A DNA stretch of 64,000 bases from positions 2,046,001 through 2,110,000 of the forward strand of contig NZ_CP013380.1 in NCBI RefSeq assembly GCF_001513745.1, in the 5' to 3' direction. The stretch is from Burkholderia humptydooensis. GTDB taxonomy: Bacteria > Pseudomonadota > Gammaproteobacteria > Burkholderiales > Burkholderiaceae. Shown piece after piece: positions 27,648 to 36,590 of this stretch. Every line of letters begins with the position of its first letter. Within the stretch, counting starts at the first letter, position 1. The notes beneath the pieces are model-generated. The model had not been told where the DNA came from and ran no database searches. It saw only the letters and a list, made by a program, of their open reading frames with translations. Position numbers and translations under genes: made by a program.

Positions 27648-28769
27648 TCAAAAGCCCGAAAAACGCACGCCAAAGGACGCGTAGCCGTAGTATCGATTGA
27701 GCCGTCCAGCCGTAGCACCGTTGTAGAGGAAGGGGATGGTGCCGACAAAATTGTGCATAAAGGCTTGCCCGCGCACGAACAGCTCGACGTTCTTCACCAC
27801 CTCGTACGTGAGCTCCAGGCCCAATGTATGGTTGGACTTGATCGGTGACACGCCATAGTTCGACAGACCGTTGTCGACATGGCTGCGGATCAGGTACTGG
27901 AACTGATAGCCCACCTGAGCGCCAAAGTGCTTGTACCGCCAGCGCCATGAACCGCCCAGGTTGAGGAAGCCGGCCGTGTAGTTGAGGTCCTGGTTGACAT
28001 TGAGGCCGAACTGCGCCGCATCGACTGAGAAGGTTGCGTCCTGCAGGGTCGTATTGCCCGCCTGGCACGGTGCGCTCAGGGTGCCATTGGCGATATTGTC
28101 CGAACCGATATGGACGTTGAAGTTGCAGTTGCCTCGGCGCAACTGGGCGTTCAAGTCCCCAACCGAGACCCGGCTCAGGCCTACGCCGGCAAATACGGTC
28201 AGCGTGTTGTTGTCGTCCAATTGGCCAGAAAAGATCGCGTCGGCCTGCGCTTGTACATCCATTGGGCCGCTGACCCGGATTTGGTTGAAGGTGGTGCGCT
28301 GTACCTGCGTCGGCGAAGTTTTGCTGAGCGTGCCGGCGTAGTCGCCCCACAGCGAGAAGCGGAAGATCGCGCGGTCGCGTGCGCCGGGCTCCGCGAGCGG
28401 GTCGTAATTCAGCGCCAACTGCCAGCTATTGATGCTATTGGTGTCCTGGCCGTAATCGATATTGCGGCGCCAGTAGGTAACGGCACCAGACCAATACGGC
28501 GAGAACTTGTAGGCGATCATGATGCGCGCGCCCTTGTAGTCGCCGGCATTCTCGGGTGCCGGTCCCTGGCGCGTGCGCAGTTTGAAAATGTCGAGCGTGC
28601 TGTTGACCGCGTCGTAGCTGACCTCGGCACGCAAACGGGTGAACTCGCCTGTGGTGGGCTCGGCGCGCAGAAATTCATCCTCGGGCGCAGCCTCGGCGCC
28701 GCCGGCCGCAACCATGCCGAGGATCGCCAATACCGTGGCAACGCGCTGGCGCGGACGAAACTTCGACAT
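27648..28769 (-). CDS. Predicted outer membrane beta-barrel protein
   Basis: Protein of 373 residues with a signal peptide (cleavage likely after AGGAEA, about residue 27) and alternating hydrophobic and aromatic strands. It ends in YASFGVRFSGF with a terminal Phe, the usual signal for BAM-dependent barrels. No named family was recognised. Some exopolysaccharide loci encode similar outer-membrane barrels near the export genes. The start at 28769 has GGAGT six bases upstream; a longer frame to 28832 lacks a site. Its position between wcaJ and the large lipoprotein gene suggests a role in EPS secretion or surface anchoring, which is an inference. Confidence 0.75.
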   Translation of the reverse strand: MSKFRPRQRVATVLAILGMVAAGGAEAAPEDEFLRAEPTTGEFTRLRAEVSYDAVNSTLDIFKLRTRQGPAPENAGDYKGARIMIAYKFSPYWSGAVTYWRRNIDYGQDTNSINSWQLALNYDPLAEPGARDRAIFRFSLWGDYAGTLSKTSPTQVQRTTFNQIRVSGPMDVQAQADAIFSGQLDDNNTLTVFAGVGLSRVSVGDLNAQLRRGNCNFNVHIGSDNIANGTLSAPCQAGNTTLQDATFSVDAAQFGLNVNQDLNYTAGFLNLGGSWRWRYKHFGAQVGYQFQYLIRSHVDNGLSNYGVSPIKSNHTLGLELTYEVVKNVELFVRGQAFMHNFVGTIPFLYNGATAGRLNRYYGYASFGVRFSGF

Positions 28770-28899
28770 CGTGGACTCCGGGGCAGAGTGTGGTACAGAG
28801 AAACGGGCGCCCGTAACACGCTGTCGGACCAACCGTAGCGTGCAGGCGCCCGGCGGCGCCGCCGCGCGAGGCGGGGCGCGACTGAAACGACAAGATCGC

Positions 28900-30588
28900 T
28901 TAGGGATTGACCGTGATGGCCACTGTTACACCGTCGCCGCTCACCTGGTCGGTGCCTGTCGACACCGAAGTCGTCGCTGTTTCCGCAGCGTTGCTGCCTG
29001 AGCCGGTGCCGACCTTGACCGCCGTGCCGCTGGTGCCGCTGACCGAGAGGGTGGTGTTCACGGTGCTGGTCGCTTTCGGCGTGAGTGCGTCGATCTGGCC
29101 GGCCGTCAGGCCGCCCGCGCCCTGCAGCTTGTTGAGGAATATCACGATCGGCAGATCGAGTGAGCCGCCGCCTGCGGTGGAGAACAGGTTGTCAGCGATG
29201 GAGGTCGACAGCGAAGCGGATGCGTTGACGGCGCCGTTGATGCTGAACGCGTACCTGGTGCCGACCGGCACTATGGCAGCGATCAGCGAACTGCCGTTGA
29301 ATGTCAGCACAACCCTCTCGATGATCACGTTGACGGTATTGCCGTTGAACGTGTAGCTCATGCCTGCACGCACCTCCGACGCACCCGTGCCAAACGGCGA
29401 GCCTTGCTTGGTCAGCGCGACCTGGACGTCCGTCAAGCTGCCGCCGCTGACGGACAGGCTGGGGGAGAGCGGTACCGGCACGCCGTTGTTGAGCGTCACG
29501 TTGCCCAGTTGGATATAGTTGGTCAGCGTAACCAGGTTCACGACTTGGTTGAGCGTGGTGCTGTTGACGGCGCTGCCCAGGGCGTTCGCCGCGTTCGTGA
29601 TAGTCTGCGCGGTGCCGGTCGCCACCGCGTTGCCCAACGTGGTCAAATTGGCTGTCAGACTGGCGTTGCCCAGCGCAACCGGCGTGATCGCCGAGACCAG
29701 CGTCGTGGTCAGGGTCGATTCGCTGCTGTCGAAGATGCCGTTGAGCGCACCGGATTTTTGCAGCGCCGCCACGGTCGACGCTGGATCAGTGCCAAGGTTG
29801 ATGGTGCCGAGTCCGGTACTGACATTGGATGCCAGTTTGGTCACCGTGGGAGCGCCAAGCGCTGCCGCATTGATGGCCACATTGCCGATATTGCTCTGCA
29901 GGCTGGTCGGCAGGCTGGACTGCACATTGATCACCGCGGCCTGGATAGCGCTCGACACGGTCCCGGTGTTCAGGCTCACTACACCGCTGCCATTGTTGAT
30001 CACGTTGGCCACGGCGTTGGCGGCCGCGGCGGTGGCGACATCTGTGCTCAGCGTACCACCGGCACTATTGGCCACGCCGATCAGGGTCTTGCTGATCTGA
30101 TCGACCACTTGTTGAACCACCAATGCTGCCTTGAGCACTGCGCCGTCCTTCATTGGGTCCGTGTTGAGCAGATCCTTGCCGGGCAGTCCCAGCTTGAAAG
30201 CGAGCGAGGTGGCCTGGGCGGCGCCCACTTGTGCCACGAGCGTGCTCAGCGGTGTGACCATAGGCGTGACGCCGGCGATGTTGTCCTGCGCAGGTGCTTG
30301 TAGCACGCCGGTAAACGGCAGGTTGGTGCCGATATCGGTACCCCCCGTGGCCGACAACGCGCTCCTGGCGCAATTTGCAGGGAAGGTGAAGTCGCCGGTT
30401 GTGCTGGTGGTGGTCGTTTGGTTGCCACAATCAAGGAAGGTAACCGTGGCACCTGAGAGATAAAAGTCAACCACCTTGCCCTGGATGGTGGCCGAGGGGG
30501 AGGATCCACCACCGCCGCAGGCGGCAAGCAGGATTGCTGCCGAGGCCATGACTGCAAACGATAGCAGTTTGGGAAAGCTCGTGTGCAT
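28900..30588 (-). CDS. Large predicted surface lipoprotein (Ala/Thr/Val-rich)
   Basis: Protein of 562 residues with a strong lipoprotein signal (ILLAACGGGGSS, Cys24) and a glycine linker. A short carboxypeptidase-regulatory-like segment (ATIQGKVVDFYLSGATVTFLD) follows, and then a long region of low complexity, rich in Ala, Thr, Val, Asn and Leu, that looks like repeated helical or linker units. Only one Cys pair lies near the N-terminus (about residues 55 and 73). I do not recognise a named family. It is transcribed in the same direction as the outer-membrane barrel gene 130 bases downstream, so the two may work together at the cell surface. Confidence 0.75.
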   Translation of the reverse strand: MHTSFPKLLSFAVMASAAILLAACGGGGSSPSATIQGKVVDFYLSGATVTFLDCGNQTTTTSTTGDFTFPANCARSALSATGGTDIGTNLPFTGVLQAPAQDNIAGVTPMVTPLSTLVAQVGAAQATSLAFKLGLPGKDLLNTDPMKDGAVLKAALVVQQVVDQISKTLIGVANSAGGTLSTDVATAAAANAVANVINNGSGVVSLNTGTVSSAIQAAVINVQSSLPTSLQSNIGNVAINAAALGAPTVTKLASNVSTGLGTINLGTDPASTVAALQKSGALNGIFDSSESTLTTTLVSAITPVALGNASLTANLTTLGNAVATGTAQTITNAANALGSAVNSTTLNQVVNLVTLTNYIQLGNVTLNNGVPVPLSPSLSVSGGSLTDVQVALTKQGSPFGTGASEVRAGMSYTFNGNTVNVIIERVVLTFNGSSLIAAIVPVGTRYAFSINGAVNASASLSTSIADNLFSTAGGGSLDLPIVIFLNKLQGAGGLTAGQIDALTPKATSTVNTTLSVSGTSGTAVKVGTGSGSNAAETATTSVSTGTDQVSGDGVTVAITVNP

Positions 30589-31105
30589 TACGCGCTCCTG
30601 AAAACGGTTTGATGACTTGCTTGCTTACGGCAAGGCCGCTTCCTCGCTGGAGGCAAGGCGCCAATCAGCAGGCGCTGGTGGGATAAGTTCAAAAAAAAAT
30701 TAAAGGGCATTGTCGTGAATTAGGCAACCCCTTCCAAGGCGATAACGAAAAGTACCCATCTGGATTTCGTCACTATCATTAGTTTCGATGATGAATATCG
30801 TTGGAAAATGTGATAAGCGCCATAAGAAAATGCAGAATCATGACGGCTGCGCTTGTCAGTCTACATGCTCATGCAGCCCGCGTTCGGCGCATTGTCGGAT
30901 CGGATTGGCAGGCGGCGCTCGATGATGCTGTTCGGTTTGTCGCCGGGATTGCGGCTTGGAACCCCAACCCGGCCGACCTTCTGTTCAGCGGCCGATGAAT
31001 TGAGCTCGTGAATGCGGTATCGGCCCGATACGACATCGTCCTTATCGATGCCGCTCCGGTGCCGCCAGTGTCGGGCGCCGGCATCATGGCCCCTGTTGCA
31101 GGTGC
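30589..31105. other. Intergenic region with decayed sequence
   Basis: Roughly 500 bases between the lipoprotein gene and the IS5 remnant. It should contain the lipoprotein promoter (minus strand) and otherwise shows only short, shadow-like frames, such as a 65-codon frame at 30801-30998. No gene could be supported. Confidence 0.4.
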
Positions 31106-31288
31106 TCCCCGACGGGCGATCTGCGTGGCAATGCCGGCGGCATGCAGCGGCCTGCGATATTTGTCGTGGTCGTAGCCGCGATCGTCGAGCGGCTTGCGTC
31201 CCGGGTATCGCGTCCGGCGCGGCTTGGGTGGCGGCAACAACGGTTGGATAAGCGACCACAATTCGTCATCGAGTATCGCTTTTGCCAT
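31106..31288 (-). mobile_element. IS5-family transposase remnant with internal collapse
   Basis: The minus strand begins MAKAILDDELWSLIQPLLPP and PRRTRYPGRKPLDDR, the N-terminus of an IS5-group transposase, and continues directly with GYDHDKYRRPLHAAGIATQI from the C-terminal half. The two parts are fused at a DDRGYD-like junction, deleting the central part with most of the DDE core. The following frame is not transposase-like. It is a non-functional scar on the boundary between the lipoprotein gene and the nucleotide-sugar genes. Confidence 0.8.
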
Positions 31289-31533
31289 GACCTCTTCGTC
31301 AGCGAAACAATGAAGAAGTTAACAGCGCATGTGGCGGATTAACAGCCCCGCAGTTCATTTTGTTAGAGTTTCTAAGTTCCGCATCGGAATGGCGATGCCC
31401 GTATCGAGAATCAGGCGCAGGAGTGAAGGTTGAATGCTCTGCCGGAGATGACAAAACTCCATACCAGCCAGACAGATGAAAGATTCAGAGTACTAACCGG
31501 ATACGATACGAAGGAGAGGGAACGGGAGTCGAT

Positions 31534-32031
31534 ATGAAGACCGCGCTGATTACCGGGATAACAGGACAGGATGGTGCTTATCTCACGGAGTTCCTGTTGA
31601 AGAAAGGGTACTTCGTGACTCGTTCGGGCCGTGCCGCAAAAGGAAACCACGCTCACGCGTGCACTGGCGCGAATCAAGCTCGGTCTGCAGGACTTTCTCT
31701 GTCTCGGCAACCGGGGACAGGCGCGCGACTTCGTCGACGCCGCAGCGAGAGAACTTGACATGCCGATCAGTTGGCGGGGAAAGGGGGCGAGGCGCGCGGC
31801 CATGACGAGCGCGGAAAGGTTGTCGCGGCGGTGGGCTCACGCTATTTCCGACCGACTGAAGTGCCTTCGCTGCTGGGCGATGCAGGAAAGGTTCGCGAAA
31901 GGCTGGGCTGGACGCCGCGCACAAGTTTTATCGATCTCGTCACGGAGATGGCTCGAGAGGATCTGCGCTGTGCCGAGCGCGACGCGCTCGTCCGAGAACA
32001 CGGCTATCTATCGCGTGTTCGAATGCCATGA
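31534..32031 (+). pseudogene. Collapsed GDP-mannose 4,6-dehydratase gene (gmd)
   Basis: The gene starts like Gmd ([26 protein letters not shown]) after a GGAGAGGGA site. It then jumps straight to a C-terminal region (FVTR, in another frame [13 protein letters not shown]), losing the catalytic middle with the Tyr-x3-Lys motif. A further deletion and frameshifts follow, and the final frame reads [18 protein letters not shown] and [12 protein letters not shown] to the end of the family. About 165 codons remain of roughly 350. It is certainly non-functional. It lies just before the gene for GDP-fucose synthase, its normal pathway partner. Confidence 0.85.
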
Positions 32032-32058
32032 GTGACTGACTGAAAGAGGAGGGTGCCA

Positions 32059-33003
32059 ATGTCTGGAACAGTGGATAAACATGCCCCTATCTATGTCGCG
32101 GGCCATCGGGGCATGGTCGGCTCGGCGATCGTGCGGCGTCTTGATGCGGGCGGCTACGACAATATCGTCACGCGCGATCGGAAATCGCTCGATCTCACGG
32201 ATCAGCAGGCGGTTCGGAAATTCTTCCGTGAACAACGACCTGCCTATGTCTTTCTGGCGGCGGCGAAGGTCGGCGGCATCTATGCAAACAACACGTATCC
32301 CGGCGACTTCATTCGCGAGAATCTGGTGATCCAGTGCAATGTAATCGACGCCGCGATGGCGGCCTCGGTCGACAGACTGCTGTTCCTCGGCTCGTCTTGC
32401 ATTTATCCGCGCGATTGCCCGCAGCCTATCCGCGAGGAGTACCTGCTCACCGGCACGCTCGAGAAAACGAACGAGCCCTATGCCGTCGCGAAGATTGCGG
32501 GGGTCAAACTTTGCGAAGCGTTCAATCGTCAGTACGGCACGCATTATCTGTGCGTCATGCCGACCAATCTGTACGGTCCCAACGACAACTACGACCTGCA
32601 GACGAGCCATGTCCTGCCGGGGTTGCTGCGCAAAACGCATGAGGCAAAGCTGCGTGGCGATTCGCATCTGGTGGTGTGGGGCACCGGCAAGGCCAGGCGC
32701 GAGTTTCTCTATGTGGACGATATGGCGGACGCCTGTGTGTTTCTGATGGAAAACGGCATCGAAGAAGGTCTTTTCAACATCGGCATGGGGGAGGACGTGA
32801 CGATTCGTGAGCTTGCCGAAGAGGTCATGGACGCGGTTGGGTTTCGAGGCGAGATCGTCTGCGATCCGACCCAGCCTGACGGCACGCCGCGCAAGCTGTT
32901 GTCGGTCGAACGCCTGCGCGCGCTCGGGTGGCTGCCGAAGACACCGCTGGCGGAGGGCATCCGAAAAACCTATGCGAGTTTTCTGGCCGAGAGCGGTCGA
33001 TGA
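32059..33003 (+). CDS. fcl: GDP-L-fucose synthase (epimerase/reductase)
   Basis: Extended SDR enzyme of 314 residues. The glycine loop [12 protein letters not shown] (about residues 12-23) and the active-site motif YAVAKIAG (Tyr-x3-Lys, about 138-142) are intact, as are [13 protein letters not shown] and [12 protein letters not shown]. It converts GDP-4-keto-6-deoxy-mannose to GDP-L-fucose. Start 32059 has AGAGGAGGG about seven bases upstream. Its substrate is normally made by Gmd, but both gmd-like genes in this window are broken. The enzyme therefore depends on a gmd elsewhere in the genome or is a leftover of an older locus. Confidence 0.93.
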   Translation: MSGTVDKHAPIYVAGHRGMVGSAIVRRLDAGGYDNIVTRDRKSLDLTDQQAVRKFFREQRPAYVFLAAAKVGGIYANNTYPGDFIRENLVIQCNVIDAAMAASVDRLLFLGSSCIYPRDCPQPIREEYLLTGTLEKTNEPYAVAKIAGVKLCEAFNRQYGTHYLCVMPTNLYGPNDNYDLQTSHVLPGLLRKTHEAKLRGDSHLVVWGTGKARREFLYVDDMADACVFLMENGIEEGLFNIGMGEDVTIRELAEEVMDAVGFRGEIVCDPTQPDGTPRKLLSVERLRALGWLPKTPLAEGIRKTYASFLAESGR

Positions 33004-33064
33004 GAGCCGCGCAATCGCGGTCGATGCCCGTCCGCAACCCAATGGAAGATGGCGACATTCGCAA

Positions 33065-34054
33065 ATGAACTGGCTCATCACCGGCGGGTGCGGATTCATC
33101 GGCACCGCGCTGATCCGAAGGCTGCTGGACGAGGGGGGCCACGCCGTGCGTGTGCTGGACAACCTCAGCACGGGCACGCGCGCCGATCTTGCCCGCGTCG
33201 CCGCGTATGAAGAGCTCGTGCACTACGAGGTCCGTTCGGCACCGCGCGGCGTCGAGCTTATCGTGGGCGATATCGTCGACGCGCAACTGGCGGTCGATGT
33301 CGCCACAGGCTGCGACATCATTGTCCATCTGGCCGCCAATACAGGCGTTGTGCCGTCACTGCAGAATCCGCGCGCGGACCTTGGTGCCAACGTGATCGGC
33401 ACGTTCAACTATCTGGAGGCCGCTCGCCGCCACGGCATCAGGCGGTTCGTGTTCGCATCGAGCGGCGCTTCGACAGGCGAGGTCGAACCGCCGATCCACG
33501 AGGAAATCGCGCCACGTCCGGCGTCACCCTATGGTGCGAGCAAGCTCGCGGGAGAGGCGTATGCGTCGGCCTACAAGCACGCGTTCGGGATCGACACTGT
33601 CATGCTCCGTTTCGGCAACGTCTATGGACCGGGATCTGCGCGCAAGTCCAGCGTCATCGCGAAGTTCATTCGCGCAGCGCTTGTGCAGATGCCCCTTGAG
33701 ATACATGGTGACGGCTCGCAGACGCGTGACTTCATCTATATCGACGATCTCGTCGATGCCGTGATGCTGGCGTCGATCGTACCGGACATAGGCGGGGAGG
33801 TATTCCAGATCGCGAGCGGCGCCGAAACCACGATCGACGAGCTGGCCGTCCGTCTCGCGAGGGCGCTGGAACGCGCGGGTATCCGCAATCTCAGGGTGAC
33901 ACGCACCGACGCGTATGCGCAGGGTGTGAGACGACGTTTCTCCGACACCACGAAGGCGCGCGTGCTTCTTGGATGGCAGCCGAAAGTGACGCTCGAGGAA
34001 GGTCTGCAAGAGACGGTCCTGTACTTTCTCGATAACGTGAGGGCTTCGCCATGA
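33065..34054 (+). CDS. NAD-dependent UDP-sugar epimerase/dehydratase
   Basis: Extended SDR enzyme of 329 residues with GGCGFIGTALIRRLL at the N-terminus, DNLSTGTRADL, the active-site ASPYGASKLAGEAY (Tyr-x3-Lys) and RFGNVYGPGSARKSSV. The pattern fits UDP-glucose or UDP-N-acetylglucosamine 4-epimerases and related dehydratases. The catalytic Ser region is SSGAS. It lies 61 bases after the fcl gene and overlaps the truncated gene that follows (ATGA), so it belongs to an old nucleotide-sugar operon. The exact sugar is not determined. Confidence 0.88.
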   Translation: MNWLITGGCGFIGTALIRRLLDEGGHAVRVLDNLSTGTRADLARVAAYEELVHYEVRSAPRGVELIVGDIVDAQLAVDVATGCDIIVHLAANTGVVPSLQNPRADLGANVIGTFNYLEAARRHGIRRFVFASSGASTGEVEPPIHEEIAPRPASPYGASKLAGEAYASAYKHAFGIDTVMLRFGNVYGPGSARKSSVIAKFIRAALVQMPLEIHGDGSQTRDFIYIDDLVDAVMLASIVPDIGGEVFQIASGAETTIDELAVRLARALERAGIRNLRVTRTDAYAQGVRRRFSDTTKARVLLGWQPKVTLEEGLQETVLYFLDNVRASP

Positions 34055-34260
34055 ATCCGCTGTTTCATGGCCATTCGATCCTGGTGACGGGCGCGTGCGG
34101 CACCATCGGCTCCGAACTGATCGGCAGTTGCTTTCCCAATTCGTCGGACGGCCTCCGTGAACCGAGGCCGCGCGCGCTGCGGGATCGGAACAGACACAGG
34201 GCAGCGGCCGCAATAGCGGAACTTTCCTGCCCGAAGACTCCAATGTGCTTCCATACGTAG
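34051..34260 (+). pseudogene. Truncated nucleotide-sugar 4,6-dehydratase (CapD/PseB-like start)
   Basis: An ATG coupled to the previous stop opens a frame with HSILVTGACGTIGSELI (about residues 8-24), the N-terminal Rossmann motif of inverting 4,6-dehydratases such as CapD, FlaA1 and PseB. After about residue 26 the sequence is unrelated and ends at 34260. Only the first 75-80 bases of a roughly 1-kb gene survive. It is the right-hand edge of the eroded nucleotide-sugar operon. Confidence 0.7.
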
Positions 34261-34282
34261 TCGCCAATCGGCGCATTGCCGG

Positions 34283-34380
34283 CGTATTCTGCCTGTTGCA
34301 GCGGGTCATCGGGCGGCATGCGGCACGGGCGAATGGCCGAGTCGGGGGGCACGCGGCCGGCGCAGGCCGCCCGAACCGCC
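34283..34380 (+). repeat. Direct repeat copy B: shortened 3' end of the yjfF-like gene
   Basis: 34287-34311 is identical to 2645-2669 inside the yjfF-like gene, with near-identity on both sides. 34358-34380 is identical to 2819-2841 just beyond that gene. The segment between them is 46 bases instead of about 149. This is a degraded second copy of the DNA at the left edge of the EPS locus, in the same orientation. Confidence 0.8.
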
Positions 34381-34511
34381 CGAATTCGGATAATGTCCGG
34401 GTTGAACGGACAGCCGTGCTGGCTGACGAAAATGTAATCCCTGCGCAAAAGGGGCAAGGGGTCAAGTGCGCAGCCGGCATCTGGCGTGCGCGGAAACTTG
34501 CCGCGGATCAT
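34381..34511 (-). pseudogene. Possible tyrosine recombinase fragment
   Basis: The minus strand reads LPLLRRDYIFVSQHGCPF, reminiscent of the conserved segment ahead of the catalytic His in tyrosine recombinases (a pattern such as DYIFVSxxGxPF). The recognised part is under 25 residues and the frame runs into the repeat copy B. If real, it would be a trace of an integrase at the edge of the EPS region. The evidence is thin. Confidence 0.25.
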
Positions 34512-34517
34512 TCATTC

Positions 34518-35207
34518 ATGAAAGTGCTCGTTATCGAAGACGACGCGGCCATCGCGGCGAACGTCTATGACTATCTGGAAAGCCGCGGCTTTCACGTGGA
34601 CGTTGCGAGAAGCGGCCCCGCGGGCCTTCAGTTCGCGCTCGCCGACGCCTGGGATGCGATCCTGCTGGATATTTCGCTGCCCGGCATGGACGGCCTGACG
34701 TTGTGCCGAAAACTCCGCGAGGAAGCGCATCGCGACACGCCGGTCCTGATGTTGACCGCCCGGGATGCGCTCGATGACAAGCTGAGCGGATTCGAGCACG
34801 GCGCGGACGACTATCTGGTCAAGCCGTTCTCGCTCAAGGAGGTCGCCGCGCGTCTCGATGCGCTGATCAAGCGGTATCGCGGCCGCGTCGCCGTACCGGA
34901 GCTGCGCTTCGCCGACGTGCGGCTCGATCTGGGCACGCTCGCCGTCGAGCGCGCGGGGCGTCCAATCAAGCTCCAGCCCAAATGCCTGCATCTGTTGCGC
35001 ATCCTGATGCTGTCTCCGGCGCGCGTATTCACTCGCGCGGAACTGGAAACCGAAGTCTGGGGCGACGAACTGCCGGGCAGCGATACGCTGCGCGCGCATA
35101 TCTACATGTTGCGCAAGGCATTGACCCGACCGGGCGAAGCGGAACTCATCGAGACGGTCCACGGACTCGGCTACCGGCTCATGGCGGGCGACACCGATGC
35201 GGCGTAG
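34518..35207 (+). CDS. OmpR-family response regulator
   Basis: Two-component regulator of 229 residues. The N-terminal receiver has the acidic pocket (EDD, residues 7-9), the phospho-acceptor Asp51 in LLDISLPGMDG, and the conserved Lys in DYLVKPFSLKE. The C-terminal winged helix includes RVFTRAELETEVWGDELPG, LRAHIYMLRKAL and TVHGLGYRL. The sensor kinase gene follows with an 11-base overlap. The efflux genes directly downstream in the same direction are its probable targets, as with CopR/CzcR-type regulators; the signal is not known. Confidence 0.93.
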   Translation: MKVLVIEDDAAIAANVYDYLESRGFHVDVARSGPAGLQFALADAWDAILLDISLPGMDGLTLCRKLREEAHRDTPVLMLTARDALDDKLSGFEHGADDYLVKPFSLKEVAARLDALIKRYRGRVAVPELRFADVRLDLGTLAVERAGRPIKLQPKCLHLLRILMLSPARVFTRAELETEVWGDELPGSDTLRAHIYMLRKALTRPGEAELIETVHGLGYRLMAGDTDAA

Positions 35208-36510
35208 CCTGCGCGTCAAGGTTGCGCTCGTTTTCTCGGCGCTCGCGATCGTTCTGCTGCTTGCCCAGGCGCTCGGCGTCAGGGTGCTCGCCGAAGCTCA
35301 GGAAGAAAAGCTGATCGCCGCCCTGATCCAGGACGACATGGCCAACGTGTTGCGCGGCTACGAAGCGAACCCGTCCCTGCTGCCGCCGTTCGACGAGCGC
35401 CTGCGCGGCTATGTTTCAACCCCGGACACGCCGCCGATCGCATTGCCCGCCGCGGTTGGCGGCCTGCCTGCCGGAACCCATGAAATCGTCGTCGGCGAAC
35501 GGGAGATCCATGTCGCGATCGCCCCGTTCGGCGCGGCACGCCTCTACCGCGTCTACAATTTCAGCGGCTACGAAAAGCATTTCAAGCAGGTGATCAACGC
35601 GCTGATGGCCGGCACGGGGGTGTTCGCGCTGCTGACAGTCTGGCTCTCGTTCGGGGTGTCGGGCCTGCTGGTGCGTCAGGTGGCCGGCCTTGCGAGGCAG
35701 GTCAAGGCGCTCGAACACGAGCGTGCGGCGTCGATCGACCCCGGCCGGTATGACGAAGCCGAGCTCGTCGGGTTGGTCGACGCGTTCAATGACTACCACC
35801 GGCGCATGGCGGACATGATCGAGCGGGAGAAGGCGTTCACCGGCAACGTCAGCCATGAATTGCGCACGCCGCTTACCACGATCAAGACCAGTTGCGAGCT
35901 GCTCGAGCAGGATTCCGCGATCACGGGCAAGTCGCGCGCGCGGCTGCTTCAGATCGATCGCGCGGCGGACGGCATGCGCGAACGGGTCGATGCGCTCCTG
36001 ATGCTCGCGCGTGAAGATTCGGTGCGAGACATCGAACAGCTCGGACTCGCGCGCATGATCGAAACGGCGCTCACGCCGTTTGCGGAGCGGCTGGCCGACA
36101 AAGGTGTCGAAACACGGGTCGACGTGCCACGCGGCATCCATGTCAAGGCCAATCGCTCGGCTCTCGCAATCGTGCTCTCGAACCTGGTCGACAACGCCGC
36201 GCGCCACACCGATCGAGGGCACGTACGCTTCTCCTACGCGGGAGGGTGGTTGCGCATCGAAGACACCGGCTCCGGTATTGAAGCGTCGGCGCTGCCCCAT
36301 CTGTTCGAGCGTTTCTACCGGGCGGAGCGCCACGACGCAGGCGGACGCGGCTTCGGTATCGGTCTCGCGATCGTGAAGAAGATCTGCGACCGTTACGGCT
36401 GGCAGATCGAACTCGAGAGCGAACCGGGGCGCGGCACGCGCGTCTCGCTATATCTGCCTGCCGACATTCCTGGCGAAGCGGGGCGCGACGCCCATCCGGC
36501 ACCTTCTTGA
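35197..36510 (+). CDS. Two-component sensor histidine kinase
   Basis: Membrane sensor kinase of 437 residues with two transmembrane segments (about 8-30 and 142-165) enclosing a periplasmic domain of about 110 residues. A HAMP-like linker follows, then the dimerisation domain with His220 in GNVSHELRTPLTT. The ATPase domain has the N box (LSNLVDNAARH), the G1 motif (EDTGSGI) and GFGIGLAIVKKI. It overlaps the regulator gene, so the pair is co-translated. The periplasmic domain shows no obvious metal-binding His or Cys cluster, so the stimulus cannot be assigned. Confidence 0.93.
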   Translation: MRRSLRVKVALVFSALAIVLLLAQALGVRVLAEAQEEKLIAALIQDDMANVLRGYEANPSLLPPFDERLRGYVSTPDTPPIALPAAVGGLPAGTHEIVVGEREIHVAIAPFGAARLYRVYNFSGYEKHFKQVINALMAGTGVFALLTVWLSFGVSGLLVRQVAGLARQVKALEHERAASIDPGRYDEAELVGLVDAFNDYHRRMADMIEREKAFTGNVSHELRTPLTTIKTSCELLEQDSAITGKSRARLLQIDRAADGMRERVDALLMLAREDSVRDIEQLGLARMIETALTPFAERLADKGVETRVDVPRGIHVKANRSALAIVLSNLVDNAARHTDRGHVRFSYAGGWLRIEDTGSGIEASALPHLFERFYRAERHDAGGRGFGIGLAIVKKICDRYGWQIELESEPGRGTRVSLYLPADIPGEAGRDAHPAPS

Positions 36511-36590
36511 CGAAAATTTCACAACCGGTTGCGTAGCATCCGGGGCTGGAGCCGCCCGAGCGGGCAGCAGCGAGACCCAAGGATGCCGCC

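Noticed and set aside
28851..28862. Self-complementary GGCGGCGCCGCC between the lipoprotein and barrel genes as a terminator
   Set aside because: No T run on either side and the surrounding DNA is uniformly GC-rich, so the palindrome may be chance.
29404..30303. 299-codon plus-strand frame opposite the lipoprotein gene
   Set aside because: Arg/Gly/His-rich shadow; the minus strand has a proper lipoprotein signal and family-like composition.
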